30,412 bases of DNA, from positions 1 through 30,412 of the forward strand of contig SGPM01000324.1 of NCBI GenBank assembly GCA_004802725.1, written 5' to 3'. This document shows, one piece after another, positions 22,685-30,412 of this stretch; positions within the stretch are counted from its first letter, which is position 1, and each line of letters starts with the position of its first letter. The notes below the pieces were generated by a model. That model had not been told where the DNA came from. It saw only the letters and a program-made list of their open reading frames with translations, and searched no databases. Source of the stretch: Antrodiella citrinella. Taxonomy: Eukaryota > Basidiomycota > Agaricomycetes > Polyporales > Steccherinaceae. The translations under genes and the position numbers were made by a program.

Positions 22685-23000
22685 ACCCAAGTTCTTCTTC
22701 CGCCCTCCGGCTCGTGTGTGAGGTGTATATGGGTCCATGATGGTCTATGTTTCGAATACAGTGGAAGGAGGAGAACAGAGCTTGCCGAGACAAATCGATG
22801 ATAATAATACAGCTTAGAGAAGCTGTATTATTATTATTTAATTACTGAGGATCTGTTCTAACTTCTCTTGACCAAATACAAGGGATGCGAATTTCAACAG
22901 CTTCAAACGAGTTCTTTCCCGGATGGTACGTTGAACACAACAGTCATTCGTTGTACATGGAGACTCAAAAATGTGCAGAACTGGGATACTCATCGCGTTA
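22685..23000 (+). pseudogene. Duplicated 5' end of the mitochondrial uS4 gene, start codon lost
   Basis: This stretch matches the promoter, first exon, first intron and beginning of the second exon of the uS4m gene at 24044. The exon-1 equivalent is 22878-22925, 48 nt as in the intact gene, reading TRDANFNSFKRVLSRM against MRDANVYSFRRALPRM: the start ATG has become ACA. The intron equivalent (22926-22978, gtacgt...gtgcag) is kept at 53 nt against 51. The exon-2 equivalent begins NWDTHR against SWDPRN and then similarity stops. Upstream, ggtccatgatgg (about 22731) is shared with 23835. It cannot make a ribosomal protein; it may still carry promoter activity. Confidence 0.82.
22801..22834. repeat. 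Perfect 15-bp inverted repeat (hairpin)
   Basis: ataataatacagctt (22801-22815) is followed by agag and then by its exact reverse complement aagctgtattattat (22820-22834). It lies in the duplicated uS4m promoter copy; the intact gene has only a trace of the right arm (aagctgcactattattg near 23962), so the palindrome was formed or completed in this copy only. Confidence 0.85.
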
Positions 23001-23120
23001 GGGTTGCGGCAACACTAGCGCCGTCCTCGTCTCCCCTCCTGAGGCTCGTCGTTGCTGCACTCACCATCTTACCACGTCCTCTTGACAGTACATCGACGTC
23101 TCCTTTCTTCGCAAGTGAAA

Positions 23121-23706
23121 ATGAGAGGAAGATACGTGGTCCTCAGCGGATACAGCGTCTCTCCCGAAGATTTCCGCCAATTCATTCTCTCGCTACCACC
23201 TATAGGCTATGAACGGAATGGCCCCGTGAAGTACAGCGACCAAGTTGGGCATTTCGCCAGGGCATATAATTTCTGGGGGCGTCGCCAGCAGGTACCGGTA
23301 CCGGCGGTGAAGTGTGAGTCGTGTGCACACCGCTCTGTACGATGTGCCGCTGAACGATTTTTATACTTACTTCGATGATGAGTCGCAGTTTGTGACTTGG
23401 GGATCACACGAGGTCAACAGATTCATAATGAAGTTGTTCTTCCCTGTGCGCCACGTCCCGTACGAAGGGGAGCATCAGCTGGCCATGGACAGGACGAACG
23501 AGGCCAACAGACTGTTGTTCGAGGAGAGTGAGTTAGACAGGGCGAAACCGTTTGCGTTGGTGCAGCTGGTTGAAATGGGCGGAGGGAAGCTGGACGTGAG
23601 TAAGCTGGAGTTCGGGTGCATGAAGGACTCGATGCGTCTGGGAAAGTACAAGGCTCCCGTGGCCATGTTCAAATGTTCCACACATTCTAGAGACAGCGGT
23701 ACGTAG
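23121..23706 (+). CDS. Repeat-family gene (copy A), hypothetical; frame break or unresolved intron
   Basis: The ATG at 23121 opens MRGRYVVLSGYSVSPEDFRQ, continuing through LPPIGYERNGPVKYSD and ARAYNFWGRRQQVPVPAVK to about 23312. From 23314 to 23706 a second frame, clearly protein-like, reads HTALYDVPLNDFYTYFDDES, FVTWGSHEVNRFIMKLFFP, then ANRLLFEESELDRA and MKDSMRLGKYKAPVAMF. The two frames overlap with no clean junction: the conserved donor gtgagt (23314) leaves phase 1, while the acceptor tcgcag (23375) gives phase 0; a poorer donor gtgaag at 23307 would fit. So it is either a spliced gene of about 170 residues or one broken by a one-base shift. No family recognised. Copies B and C elsewhere in the window share the leader and first exon. 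Confidence 0.45.
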
Positions 23707-24043
23707 GAGAATAGTAAACTAGTAATATTCATGTTCGTTCAGGTTCGTTCAAGCTTCGTGAGGAGATGCAATCAAATTATTCGCCCCATTTCTTGTTCCG
23801 CCCATCGGTTGGTGGGTACATGTGTGGTGTACACGGGTCCATGATGATTTAGGTGCATTGGATCCAGTAATTGGAAAGGTGGATGCAAGTTGTTGCCGAT
23901 ACAGCCTTCATTCAATGAATGCTCGGATATTTATTTATTTACGACAGCCTAGTAAGTTAATAAGCTGCACTATTATTGAAATACCATCCCGATCGAAATT
24001 TCACCGGCGGCAATTCGAGTGTCTGTTCCTCTTTCCACCAGTT

Positions 24044-25174
24044 ATGAGGGACGCGAATGTCTACAGCTTCAGACGGGCTTTGCCCCGGATGGTACGTCGA
24101 ACATACAAATCATTTCTAACACAAACACTCAACAGAACGCAGAGCTGGGATCCCCGAAACCTGTACAATTTGTGGCGAAGATCACTCGGTCCGCTGGCCA
24201 GGGATGCTCAATGGAAGGACTCGTCCCTCACCGTTTTCCAGCAGCGTTGGATAGCAAAGCGTCTCGTACGGGGCTACCACGGTGACTACATCAACGAGAA
24301 GATCTTCAAACGGTGGTATTTGCCTGCCACGCTACCCGACGTCCGACCACGCGCGGGAAGAACTCGCGCACTCGAGTCTATGTTATTGGGAAAATGGGCG
24401 AAGAAGGACTCTATGGTGGACTCTGTGACTAAGAAGGTGGAAGAGGAGGATGGAANAAAAAGTCTTGCGCCTGTCGGAAGTCTGATGTTCACGGAGATTG
24501 AGCGAAGGATTGACGTGGTCATCTTCCGCGCGTGTATGGCCCACAGCGTATACGAGGCTCGCAGAATGGTCGTACATGGTAACGTCCTGCTGAATGGAAA
24601 GAAGGTACGTGTTGTCTTTGTTTCTGACGCGTCGCGTGCTCACCACTGCCTATTACAGCACACGGACTCCAATACCCGACTAGCGCCAGGAGACATGGTT
24701 ACGATAGACCCTCAAGCTATTCGTTTCCTTCAACTCCAGCAGACGTCGAATGAGTCTTTGTCGGAAGAGTCTTCAACGTCGCCCGTGGAAGCACCGGAGG
24801 AGTCATTGGAGGAATCGTCAGCAGAGGCATCAGCAGAGGCGTCAGAGGAGGAGACATCAGGAAATGAGACACCGGCGGAGAGGGTATCGCCCAAACCCAA
24901 GCCCAAGTCCAAGAAGAAATTGACCACTCCCTTCCATCCCCCACCTTACTCCGCGCCGTTTATGTTCATCCCTGCCTACCTAGAAGTCTCCTTCTCCGCC
25001 TGTTCCGCCATCTACCTGCGACATCCGACCGCTCGTCCGGGCTACTCAGAGATCCCGACCCCATACGACGCAGACGGCGAGGTCATTCGTTTGGCATGGG
25101 AGTGGTACTCTAGGACGCGTCCACGAATTCGTAGCAAAAGTCAGTTGGCGAGGTCACCTGAGAATAGACAGTAG
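24044..25174 (+). CDS. NAM9: Mitochondrial small-subunit ribosomal protein uS4m (Nam9)
   Basis: Three exons, 24044-24091, 24143-24604 and 24659-25174, all phase 0, give 341 residues. The first exon is only 16 codons (MRDANVYSFRRALPRM); the second opens SWDPRNLYNLWRRSLGP, the usual start of fungal uS4m. An S4 RNA-binding fold follows (about residues 138-215: RRIDVVIFRACMAHSVYEAR, MVVHGNVLLNGKK, then across the intron TRLAPGDMVTIDP). It is an early-binding protein of the mitochondrial small ribosomal subunit. A Glu/Ser/Ala-rich acidic insert (about 225-275) and a Lys/Pro patch precede a conserved fungal C-terminal extension (FMFIPAYLEVSF ... WEWYSRTRP). One ambiguous base lies at 24456. The ATG at 24044 is preferred to upstream in-frame starts because homology begins there and because the broken duplicate at 22878 has its lost start at the same place. 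Confidence 0.94.
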   Translation: MRDANVYSFRRALPRMVRRTYKSFLTQTLNRTQSWDPRNLYNLWRRSLGPLARDAQWKDSSLTVFQQRWIAKRLVRGYHGDYINEKIFKRWYLPATLPDVRPRAGRTRALESMLLGKWAKKDSMVDSVTKKVEEEDGXKSLAPVGSLMFTEIERRIDVVIFRACMAHSVYEARRMVVHGNVLLNGKKVRVVFVSDASRAHHCLLQHTDSNTRLAPGDMVTIDPQAIRFLQLQQTSNESLSEESSTSPVEAPEESLEESSAEASAEASEEETSGNETPAERVSPKPKPKSKKKLTTPFHPPPYSAPFMFIPAYLEVSFSACSAIYLRHPTARPGYSEIPTPYDADGEVIRLAWEWYSRTRPRIRSKSQLARSPENRQ

Positions 25175-25455
25175 ACATTCTGCCAGTGCATATCTTATAT
25201 CATCTATTTCCACTCGTGGGTCCTCTAATCATAATGGAAACCTATGTCATTGTGCCTCTCTTCCTAGGGCTGACGGAAGGCCGTGCTTATTTTCCTCGGA
25301 CGTCGCGATCGGCCAATCATTGTTGCTTGTCAATGCTCAACATCTGACGACAATTCAGTCGCAAGCAATGGCTGCACATATCATGTCAAAGTGCTTGACT
25401 CCCCCAGATTGGCTTTCACTCACCTCAGGCACCTGTAACGCGCTGATGGTCTGTC
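25175..25455. other. Convergent gap between uS4m and the reductase relic
   Basis: 3' flanks of two convergent loci. Bases from about 25330 still align with the region 11820-11970, i.e. beyond the shared stop codon, so the duplicated block includes the 3' flank. Confidence 0.5.
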
Positions 25456-26791
25456 TTAGGGAGGAGAGAGCTCCACCTTCTTGTCCGTTGGCACTTCCAC
25501 CGCTGGAGGAGTGATCTTTGACTGAGCGGCTTTCGTCCACAGCAAGGGCTTCACGTCGTCGTTCGGCATTGACAACATGTTTAGGACTTTCAATGCAGGC
25601 TCGGATATATGCAAGTCTGGGTTACTGGTACGCCAGTGGGCGAAGACGGAGTGGTTTTGGAGGCTTTTGCACGAGTCTCCGATGCGGATGAGGATGACAG
25701 CGAGGTGGAAGACATCCACAGGGTCGCTGATGTCAAATGCCCTTGGGCCATGCTGGACGACGTATATGTTCTTTGCCATACGAATGAATCAGCCGCCAGG
25801 TTAAGTCAGAGGTGAGACATGACATACCTTAGACTTCCTGGAAGCGAAAACGCTGAACACGACCCCGATTTTACCTCTGGTCATCAAGCCGTAGACGGGC
25901 TCTTCCCAGATATCGAGCTCGGTCAAGAAGCGCACGACAGAGACACAGTTCATGTAACAATGCCCGAATTCTGGATCCAATCGTTTTCCGTCCGCCAAAT
26001 CCTCGACCCACGGCTCCTTGTGCTCCACGATGAGTCGTGGAATCAACAAGTCGTTGGGTCTCAGCGGGCTACACCCCATGTACGGGTGCGGTGTGTACCC
26101 TAATATCGAGTCAATGGCATTCTTCGCAGCTGCAGCCTGAGTAGGATTCTTACCTGATGCGGTTGTCGATCCTATCTTCAAAATTGGAGCTGCCTCACTA
26201 TGCACGACTTTAGCTGAAGGCCCGATGATGACAACGACCAAGACGCCTCCGTCGCCGGTCACGACTTTGTAACCGGCCGTTTGGCACGGCGTCGATGACG
26301 ATGGTGAGCGGCTTGGAGGTAATGTCTTTGACGGAGGCTGAAAGAGAGGAGAGGGGTTCATTCCTGTCGACGCGCCGAGGGAAGTAACGTAGCCATTGTT
26401 GCAGGGCGAGACCGTGGTAATGATCGGCGCGAATCCAGAGAGCTTCGCAAATTGGATTGACTACAGGAGCGATTCTGAACGTTCAGAGTTGACAAGTGGC
26501 AGAAGGTCGTCGACTCACCAGCTTGACCTACTGCAGACGAATCACCAGGGATGAGGATAGGCTGATCGACATACTTGCCGCGTCCGTCCGCTTTCCATGG
26601 CGGAACCAGCATCACACTTTGAGTGAGGTTGGACGAGTAGAGCGCGACAGCAGCTGTTGTGACACCAACGCAGATGCTCGCAGGCTCTCAGGCAAGGCGA
26701 CAACGTTCGGCTCGACCGCCCATCGGCTTTGAGCGGCTTTCAGCTAGAGGGCTTGCTGAGTGGATGGGATACTAGTTACTGTGGTAGACAT
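25456..26791 (-). pseudogene. Decayed GroES-like (MDR) reductase joined to a domain of unknown function
   Basis: On the minus strand the ATG at 26791 opens STTVTSIPSTQQAL, then TAG (26744-26746) where the family has Trp, then LKAAQSRWAVEPNVV. About 100 residues expected next (the GroES-like fold) are absent: the text jumps to GVTTAAVALYSSNLTQS in another frame, then LVPPWKADGRGKYVDQPILI and GDSSAVGQ (family GGSSSVGQ nucleotide-binding turn), an intron, IQFAKLSGFAPIITT, a shift, and KPLTIVIDAV, another shift, and GYKVVTGDGGVLVVVIIGPS. From there one open frame (25828-26361, then exon 25456-25770 across a 57-nt intron) runs on into a different domain: RLIVEHKEPW, then LDPEFGHCYMNCVSVVRFL, DIWEEPVYGLMTRGKIGVVF, DPVDVFHLAVILIRIGDSC, ending VELSPP. 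The reductase half is dead; the second domain looks intact. Confidence 0.75.
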
Positions 26792-27551
26792 GGCGAGTTC
26801 ACTATGTATCTCGNGGGGCTGTATCGCAGAGGACGAGGACGAGGATGTATCAGGTCACTGGCACAAGAGACCTAGATTATGGGTGCAAACTGTCAGTTGG
26901 TGGTAGGAGTTAGCTGCCATTCACACTATGATGGCGCACACACCCGAGAAAACCGAGAAATGTGCTGCACTTAGGTTCTGAGTCAGCGATTCCTCCTATC
27001 CGCGCATCTGTTATTCGCTCACATCGTCGTTGTCCGTGGCGTGACGGTCGGACCCGGCCAGAGAGAATCTCTCCAACAATAAGTCTGCCCAGGGAACGAC
27101 AGAAGAAGGTATCGGTAAGCTGGAGTATCATTGCAGCACGGAGAACGAGAGAAGAGGGTCTTGGTAAGCTTGCAAGCATAAAGAAAAGAAAGACAACTTG
27201 AACAATAATAGAACTCACAGCATGGACGGCAGCGACGTTTTCATTGACATGTAGTTCTAGGCGGAGGACTGTCCGCGTACGCCTCCGAACATACGAAAGC
27301 CTTCGACATCATCCACCTTCGTACTCGAGATAAACATTCCATTTTGAAGGAGAGTTTTGGATGTAAGCGACGGTCGCGGTTTGTGAGCTAGAGTAACCGG
27401 CAACAGCCGCTGTTCTCCTTCCTGACGTCCAGCAGAACTGCTGGCCTTGATTTTTTAAACCCATCCCCTTCCATTTTCGTCATAACCTCAACTACACACC
27501 AAGCATATTACAACACTGAGTTTTCGAATACCTGATCGCGACTTGTCGTAA
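26792..27551. other. Intergenic stretch, no supported gene
   Basis: One N at 26814. Open frames on both strands at 26910-27218 have no recognised motif. A pyrimidine-rich leader just before 27552 may belong to the next gene. Confidence 0.5.
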
Positions 27552-28073
27552 ATGCCCTCCGATTTTGACCCATCCCGTGTCCCAAGAAAAGTCGACCCTC
27601 CCGCCTTGACCTACACCGGTGGCTATCGTAAGTCCATGTACTTTCGTGTCCATCATGCCTCACGTCATTTGCGTCCAGACAATGCTCCTGACGACCTAAA
27701 CGTGGTTACCGCCAGTTCTAAGCTCTCATGCTCAGAGGACTTCGGTCAACGAATCACCAAGCTGGGGCTTCCGAGTATCCGGTGGGCGGCCAGAATCGGG
27801 TATGGAGCCGACAGGAAAAAGGGCGGGTCGGCTGTGTATGGTGGACGGGTGCGGTCGTCGTCGTTGTTCACCACACTCTCAAAGCCCCTCCGTACCCAGC
27901 AGCGCATCGAGCTTTATCAGCTTGGCAGATCACCGACATCGTCGGCGACCCAACTTCCAGAATCACTGGTCGGTGGCAATACTTCAAGCTTCACATACGC
28001 AGGTAATACGGTTGGGCTGGTGTTACACACTGACATAACCACCGAAAATCCCGATCAAGTTTCAACATCCTGA
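27552..28073 (+). CDS. Hypothetical protein
   Basis: The open frame starts MPSDFDPSRVPRKVDPPALT in good context (gtaaATGCCC after a CT-rich leader and a TTTTTAAA box near 27449). It contains a likely in-frame 51-nt intron, 27628-27678 (gtaagt...gtccag, phase kept), which would give 156 residues; read through, the frame has 173. Notable stretches are DDLNVVTASSKLSCSEDFGQ and a Ser/Thr-rich end. Other frames are also open here (27728-28006), so the true frame downstream of about 27770 is uncertain. I recognise no family. Confidence 0.38.
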   Translation: MPSDFDPSRVPRKVDPPALTYTGGYRKSMYFRVHHASRHLRPDNAPDDLNVVTASSKLSCSEDFGQRITKLGLPSIRWAARIGYGADRKKGGSAVYGGRVRSSSLFTTLSKPLRTQQRIELYQLGRSPTSSATQLPESLVGGNTSSFTYAGNTVGLVLHTDITTENPDQVSTS

Positions 28074-28097
28074 TCAGCTCTAGCGCTGGGATACTTC

Positions 28098-28260
28098 GGG
28101 ATAGTCTCCTTGCTGACCGCGGAAGACAATCGTTCAACTTCCGTACTACTACTAGAGGAGGGGGATATTCCAGCACGCCCTTCGATAGGAGGGGGATAGT
28201 CTCCTTGGCTGACCTCGGTGCGGAAGATAATCGTTCCGTACTAGAACAGGGGGATATTTA
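28098..28260. repeat. Imperfect direct duplication, period about 95 bp
   Basis: The block gggatagtctccttgctgacc...gcggaaga-aatcgtt...ccgtacta...gggggatatt occurs at 28098-28168 and again at 28193-28260 with small indels. It lies about 275 nt upstream of the small membrane-protein gene, in its likely promoter region. Confidence 0.8.
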
Positions 28261-28534
28261 TACCGCAGGTTCTTGTCTTTTTATTCTTGTTCACCAACTT
28301 TGCGGGGGAGCCCAACTTTGCCTGTGGTCGCTGCATCCAACAATCGTGTCCTCTACACATCGTATCGCACTTGCCATTCACGTTCAACACCAGGCGCTCC
28401 TTTAGTGCTCGCCATCCGACCTCGCTGACTACATCCCCCACGACGCACGGCGCACGATCTTCCCATCCTCCCCATCCCTCTCCTTTTTATTTTCACGACC
28501 TCAGAGCCCTACCGCCACTCTCATCTGCGCACCC

Positions 28535-29039
28535 ATGTCCTCCTCCGACTCCAACTCCAGATCTGACTCCCCCTCAAACTTGGACACATGGACGTCCACC
28601 CCGAGCATCTCGTCCACCCTCTTCGGGATGGACCTGCCCTACCGCCCCCCGCGCAGCCCGCTCGGGCGCATGCTGTGGCGTAAACGCGTGTGGATTGAGA
28701 CAACGTTCGGGCTGAGTGTGTTGGAGCGTTGGGAGAAGGCGTTAGTCTGTAGGTCCCCATGCCGCTCTTCACTTTGTGTTTTCGTTCTTTTTGGTGATCT
28801 CGTTGTTTTTCGAATTTTTGTCGTTTGTTGGCTGTGTTTTCATGTATTTTTGAGTCGGGATCGCTGATTATGAGGTTGTAGTGGCGATAGTGAACTTGAC
28901 GTTCATACTGGTGTTGACGGGTATGTTCAAGTACGTCCCGCGACAGCTCCCGATATACTACGTGCAGTTCGTGTACTACGTCCACGGGAACCAAACAGCG
29001 AACGGGTCGCTGCCGCTTGATACATCACGCCCAGCTTGA
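28535..29039 (+). CDS. Small single-pass membrane protein resembling the serine palmitoyltransferase small subunit
   Basis: Two exons, 28535-28744 and 28875-29039 (phase 0), give 124 residues. A Ser-rich N-terminus (about 1-25) is followed by PYRPPRSPLGRMLWRKRVWI, then ETTFGLSVLERWEKALVVVA, with a membrane helix (about 68-88, VVVAIVNLTFILVLTGMF) and a short tail. The pattern aromatic-x-x-TTG-x-x-x-LExWE just before one helix is that of the SPT small-subunit family (mammalian SPTSSA, yeast Tsc3 analogues), which stimulate the first step of sphingolipid synthesis in the ER. The intron uses donor gtctgt and acceptor atgag; these are not the strongest sites, but the stronger gttagt and ttgtag do not keep the apolar frame. 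Family call by motif memory only. Confidence 0.6.
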
Positions 29040-29528
29040 AGTCTTGCGTTGATCGGTCTGTATCGTGAGAGGGTGAAAATGTTTTCTCGGGTTACCGGGG
29101 CCTGTAACACATCGGGACTACATGCGCACTCATGATGCAGAGAGGATGACGCTCGACTTTATCTCATAGGTCTACTGTATCGTTTCTTGCCGTCCCCATT
29201 CCGCTTATAATCCATACTGCGATATCGTAATCTCTTTCCATCCCCGGCGAGCCCGCCAACGGCACCAAAGGAGATTCCGGCGGATTTCCATCTTTGCCAG
29301 AGGACTTGTGAGGATGCGACTCTCACATACGACTCGGAGGATGGTCTTGATCTTCAGTTTTCTCAATCGCAGATTGACTCGGATGGTCTCCTGGTCATTC
29401 AGCTCTGATTCTTGCGCAACCTTCCCACAAAGTCTATGGCCGTCAGCCGTCTACGTCCGTGATCAAATATAGAAGACCTCTCCTTTCCCATCAAATTGGT
29501 TCTGTATCCCAATAACAATATTCCCAGC
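29040..29528. other. Intergenic stretch, no supported gene
   Basis: 3' flank of the small membrane-protein gene and promoter-like sequence of the reductase relic. An apparent open frame near 29260-29407 shows no recognised motif. Confidence 0.45.
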
Positions 29529-29940
29529 ATGCCCGAGACTATTCCAACCACTCAGGAAGCCGTCTGGATAGAATCTCTGAAAGGTGCATGGGTCGTCAGG
29601 CCTAACACGGTGCCCACACCGGAGGCAGGCGAAGTCCTCGTTCGCCTAGAGGCTGCTAGACTCAATCTGGTCGATTGGAAGATCAACGACTACGACTTTG
29701 GTGGCTAGATTTATCCCCTTATTGGGGGCCCAGACTGTGCCGGGGTTGTCGTCCAAGTCGTCGGCGAAGATGTCCAGACGGAGATCGAGTATGAGTCATA
29801 CTTCCAATTCTCTTGTCATGATGCAGGTTTTACCAGGTCTTGACGGACAATCACCATTCTGGATTCCAGCATTACAACATCGTCTCAGTGGATTTTGTAG
29901 CCAAGGTGAAGGTGAATATCGCTTGAAGATGCAAATTGTT
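29529..29940 (+). pseudogene. Truncated GroES-like (MDR) reductase relic
   Basis: The ATG at 29529 opens MPETIPTTQEAVWIESLKGA, then PTPEAGEVLVRLEAARLNLV and DWKINDYDFGG, the N-terminal GroES-like fold of zinc-lacking alcohol dehydrogenase / enoyl reductase relatives. A TAG follows at 29706. Beyond it IYPLIGGPDCAGVVVQVVGED continues in frame, then a shift to PDGDR, a likely intron (gtatga...atgcag, to 29826) and FYQVLTDNHHSGFQHYNIVS, VDFVAKV in yet another frame. The nucleotide-binding half is absent; sequence similar to the repeat family starts about 29966 in the opposite direction. It keeps the part that the relic at 25.5-26.8 kb has lost. Confidence 0.75.
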
Positions 29941-29965
29941 CACCTGCTCCCTGCTAGATTCCGAT

Positions 29966-30110
29966 GCTGTATCCGCTGAGGACGACATATCCACCCATGT
30001 TGACTGGCAGTGAAAGGCGATGTCGAGTGGATGTGGCAATGATGTGAGCGCACGGGAAGAGAGAGGAGAGGAGTGAAGTTGCGGACTCGGCGACAGGAAA
30101 TACTTTGTCG
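29966..30110 (-). repeat. Truncated copy C of the YVVLSGY repeat family
   Basis: On the minus strand, a leader with ttcactgccagtcaac precedes ATGGGTGGATATGTCGTCCT, coding MGGYVVLSGYS, nearly the same as copy A (MRGRYVVLSGYS). Similarity stops after gatacagc (29966), so only the leader and eleven codons remain before reductase-relic sequence begins. Confidence 0.75.
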
Positions 30111-30412
30111 ACTCGCGCACGCAAGCACACGGAGGTATGTGCTCGAAAATCAGTGTATTGTATTACCGACATTCGTGGGACTCGAACGATGTACAAGCAT
30201 CAGGAAAAGTGCAGGCCTGTTGTAAGGTATTGCGGCGCCTACAACGGGCCCGGAGAATTCCGAGGCATGCCATGCAATACAATGTCTCGACATTCTGGCT
30301 TCGCCATATAGTGTTCCACAACTATGGCGCTAGGTTGTTTCAACATACGTTCACATATAATAGGTCCTCGTGCAAACATAGCACTGTGCCCACTCCCGCC
30401 ACAGAAATCTTC
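30111..30412. other. End of window, no supported gene
   Basis: Short open frames only. The string gttcgagtccc on the minus strand near 30180 was checked as a tRNA B box and rejected. Confidence 0.5.

Noticed and set aside
30165..30200. tRNA-like B box on the minus strand (gttcgagtccc)
   Set aside because: No pairing T stem, no A box at the right distance and no acceptor stem.

Overview
The window looks like nuclear DNA of a filamentous basidiomycete, most likely an Agaricomycete. Genes are cut by many short GT-AG introns (about 45-70 nt, donors such as gtacgt, gtgagt, gtaagt), predicted proteins match fungal families, and F-box-like genes and GroES-like reductase relics are interspersed with decayed repeats. 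All exon structures were read by eye from frame continuity and splice consensus; none is backed by transcripts. Family calls rest on recognised motifs, not on a search.

Layout. 0.3-2.5 kb (+): a five-exon FAF2/UBXD8-type UBA-hairpin-UAS-UBX protein of ER-associated degradation. 4.3-6.6 kb (+): an eleven-exon membrane-anchored A1 aspartic protease. 7.5-9.0 kb (-): two small uncharacterised genes. 9.3-10.8 kb (+): an F-box-like protein. 11.2-11.8 kb: decayed gene fragments, one of them an inverted partner of a locus at 25.5 kb. 12.1-12.8 kb (-): a small secreted, very hydrophobic protein. 12.8-15.1 kb: no intact gene. 15.2-17.3 kb (-): an F-box plus propeller-like protein. 17.3-18.5 kb: low-quality sequence (many Ns) holding a decayed repeat copy. 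18.5-22.6 kb (-): two cytoskeletal housekeeping genes, the myosin essential light chain (MLC1/cdc4) and gamma-tubulin complex component 2 (SPC97/alp4/GCP2). 22.7-25.2 kb (+): a broken duplicate of the 5' end of the mitochondrial uS4 gene (start codon lost), a repeated-family gene, and then the intact uS4m/NAM9 gene. 25.5-26.8 kb (-): a decayed GroES-like reductase joined to a domain of unknown function. 27.5-29.0 kb (+): a hypothetical gene and a small membrane protein resembling the serine palmitoyltransferase small subunit. 29.5-30.1 kb: a second reductase relic, cut off by another copy of the repeat family.

The housekeeping genes (ERAD, septum and cytokinesis, microtubule nucleation, mitochondrial translation, possibly sphingolipid synthesis) do not form one pathway; they are ordinary neighbours. 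The unusual material is the set of dispersed fragments between them: a three-copy family encoding a conserved YVVLSGY start, a two-copy inverted unknown domain, and two reductase relics. I saw no CRISPR array, rRNA gene or convincing tRNA gene, and no intact transposase or reverse transcriptase.
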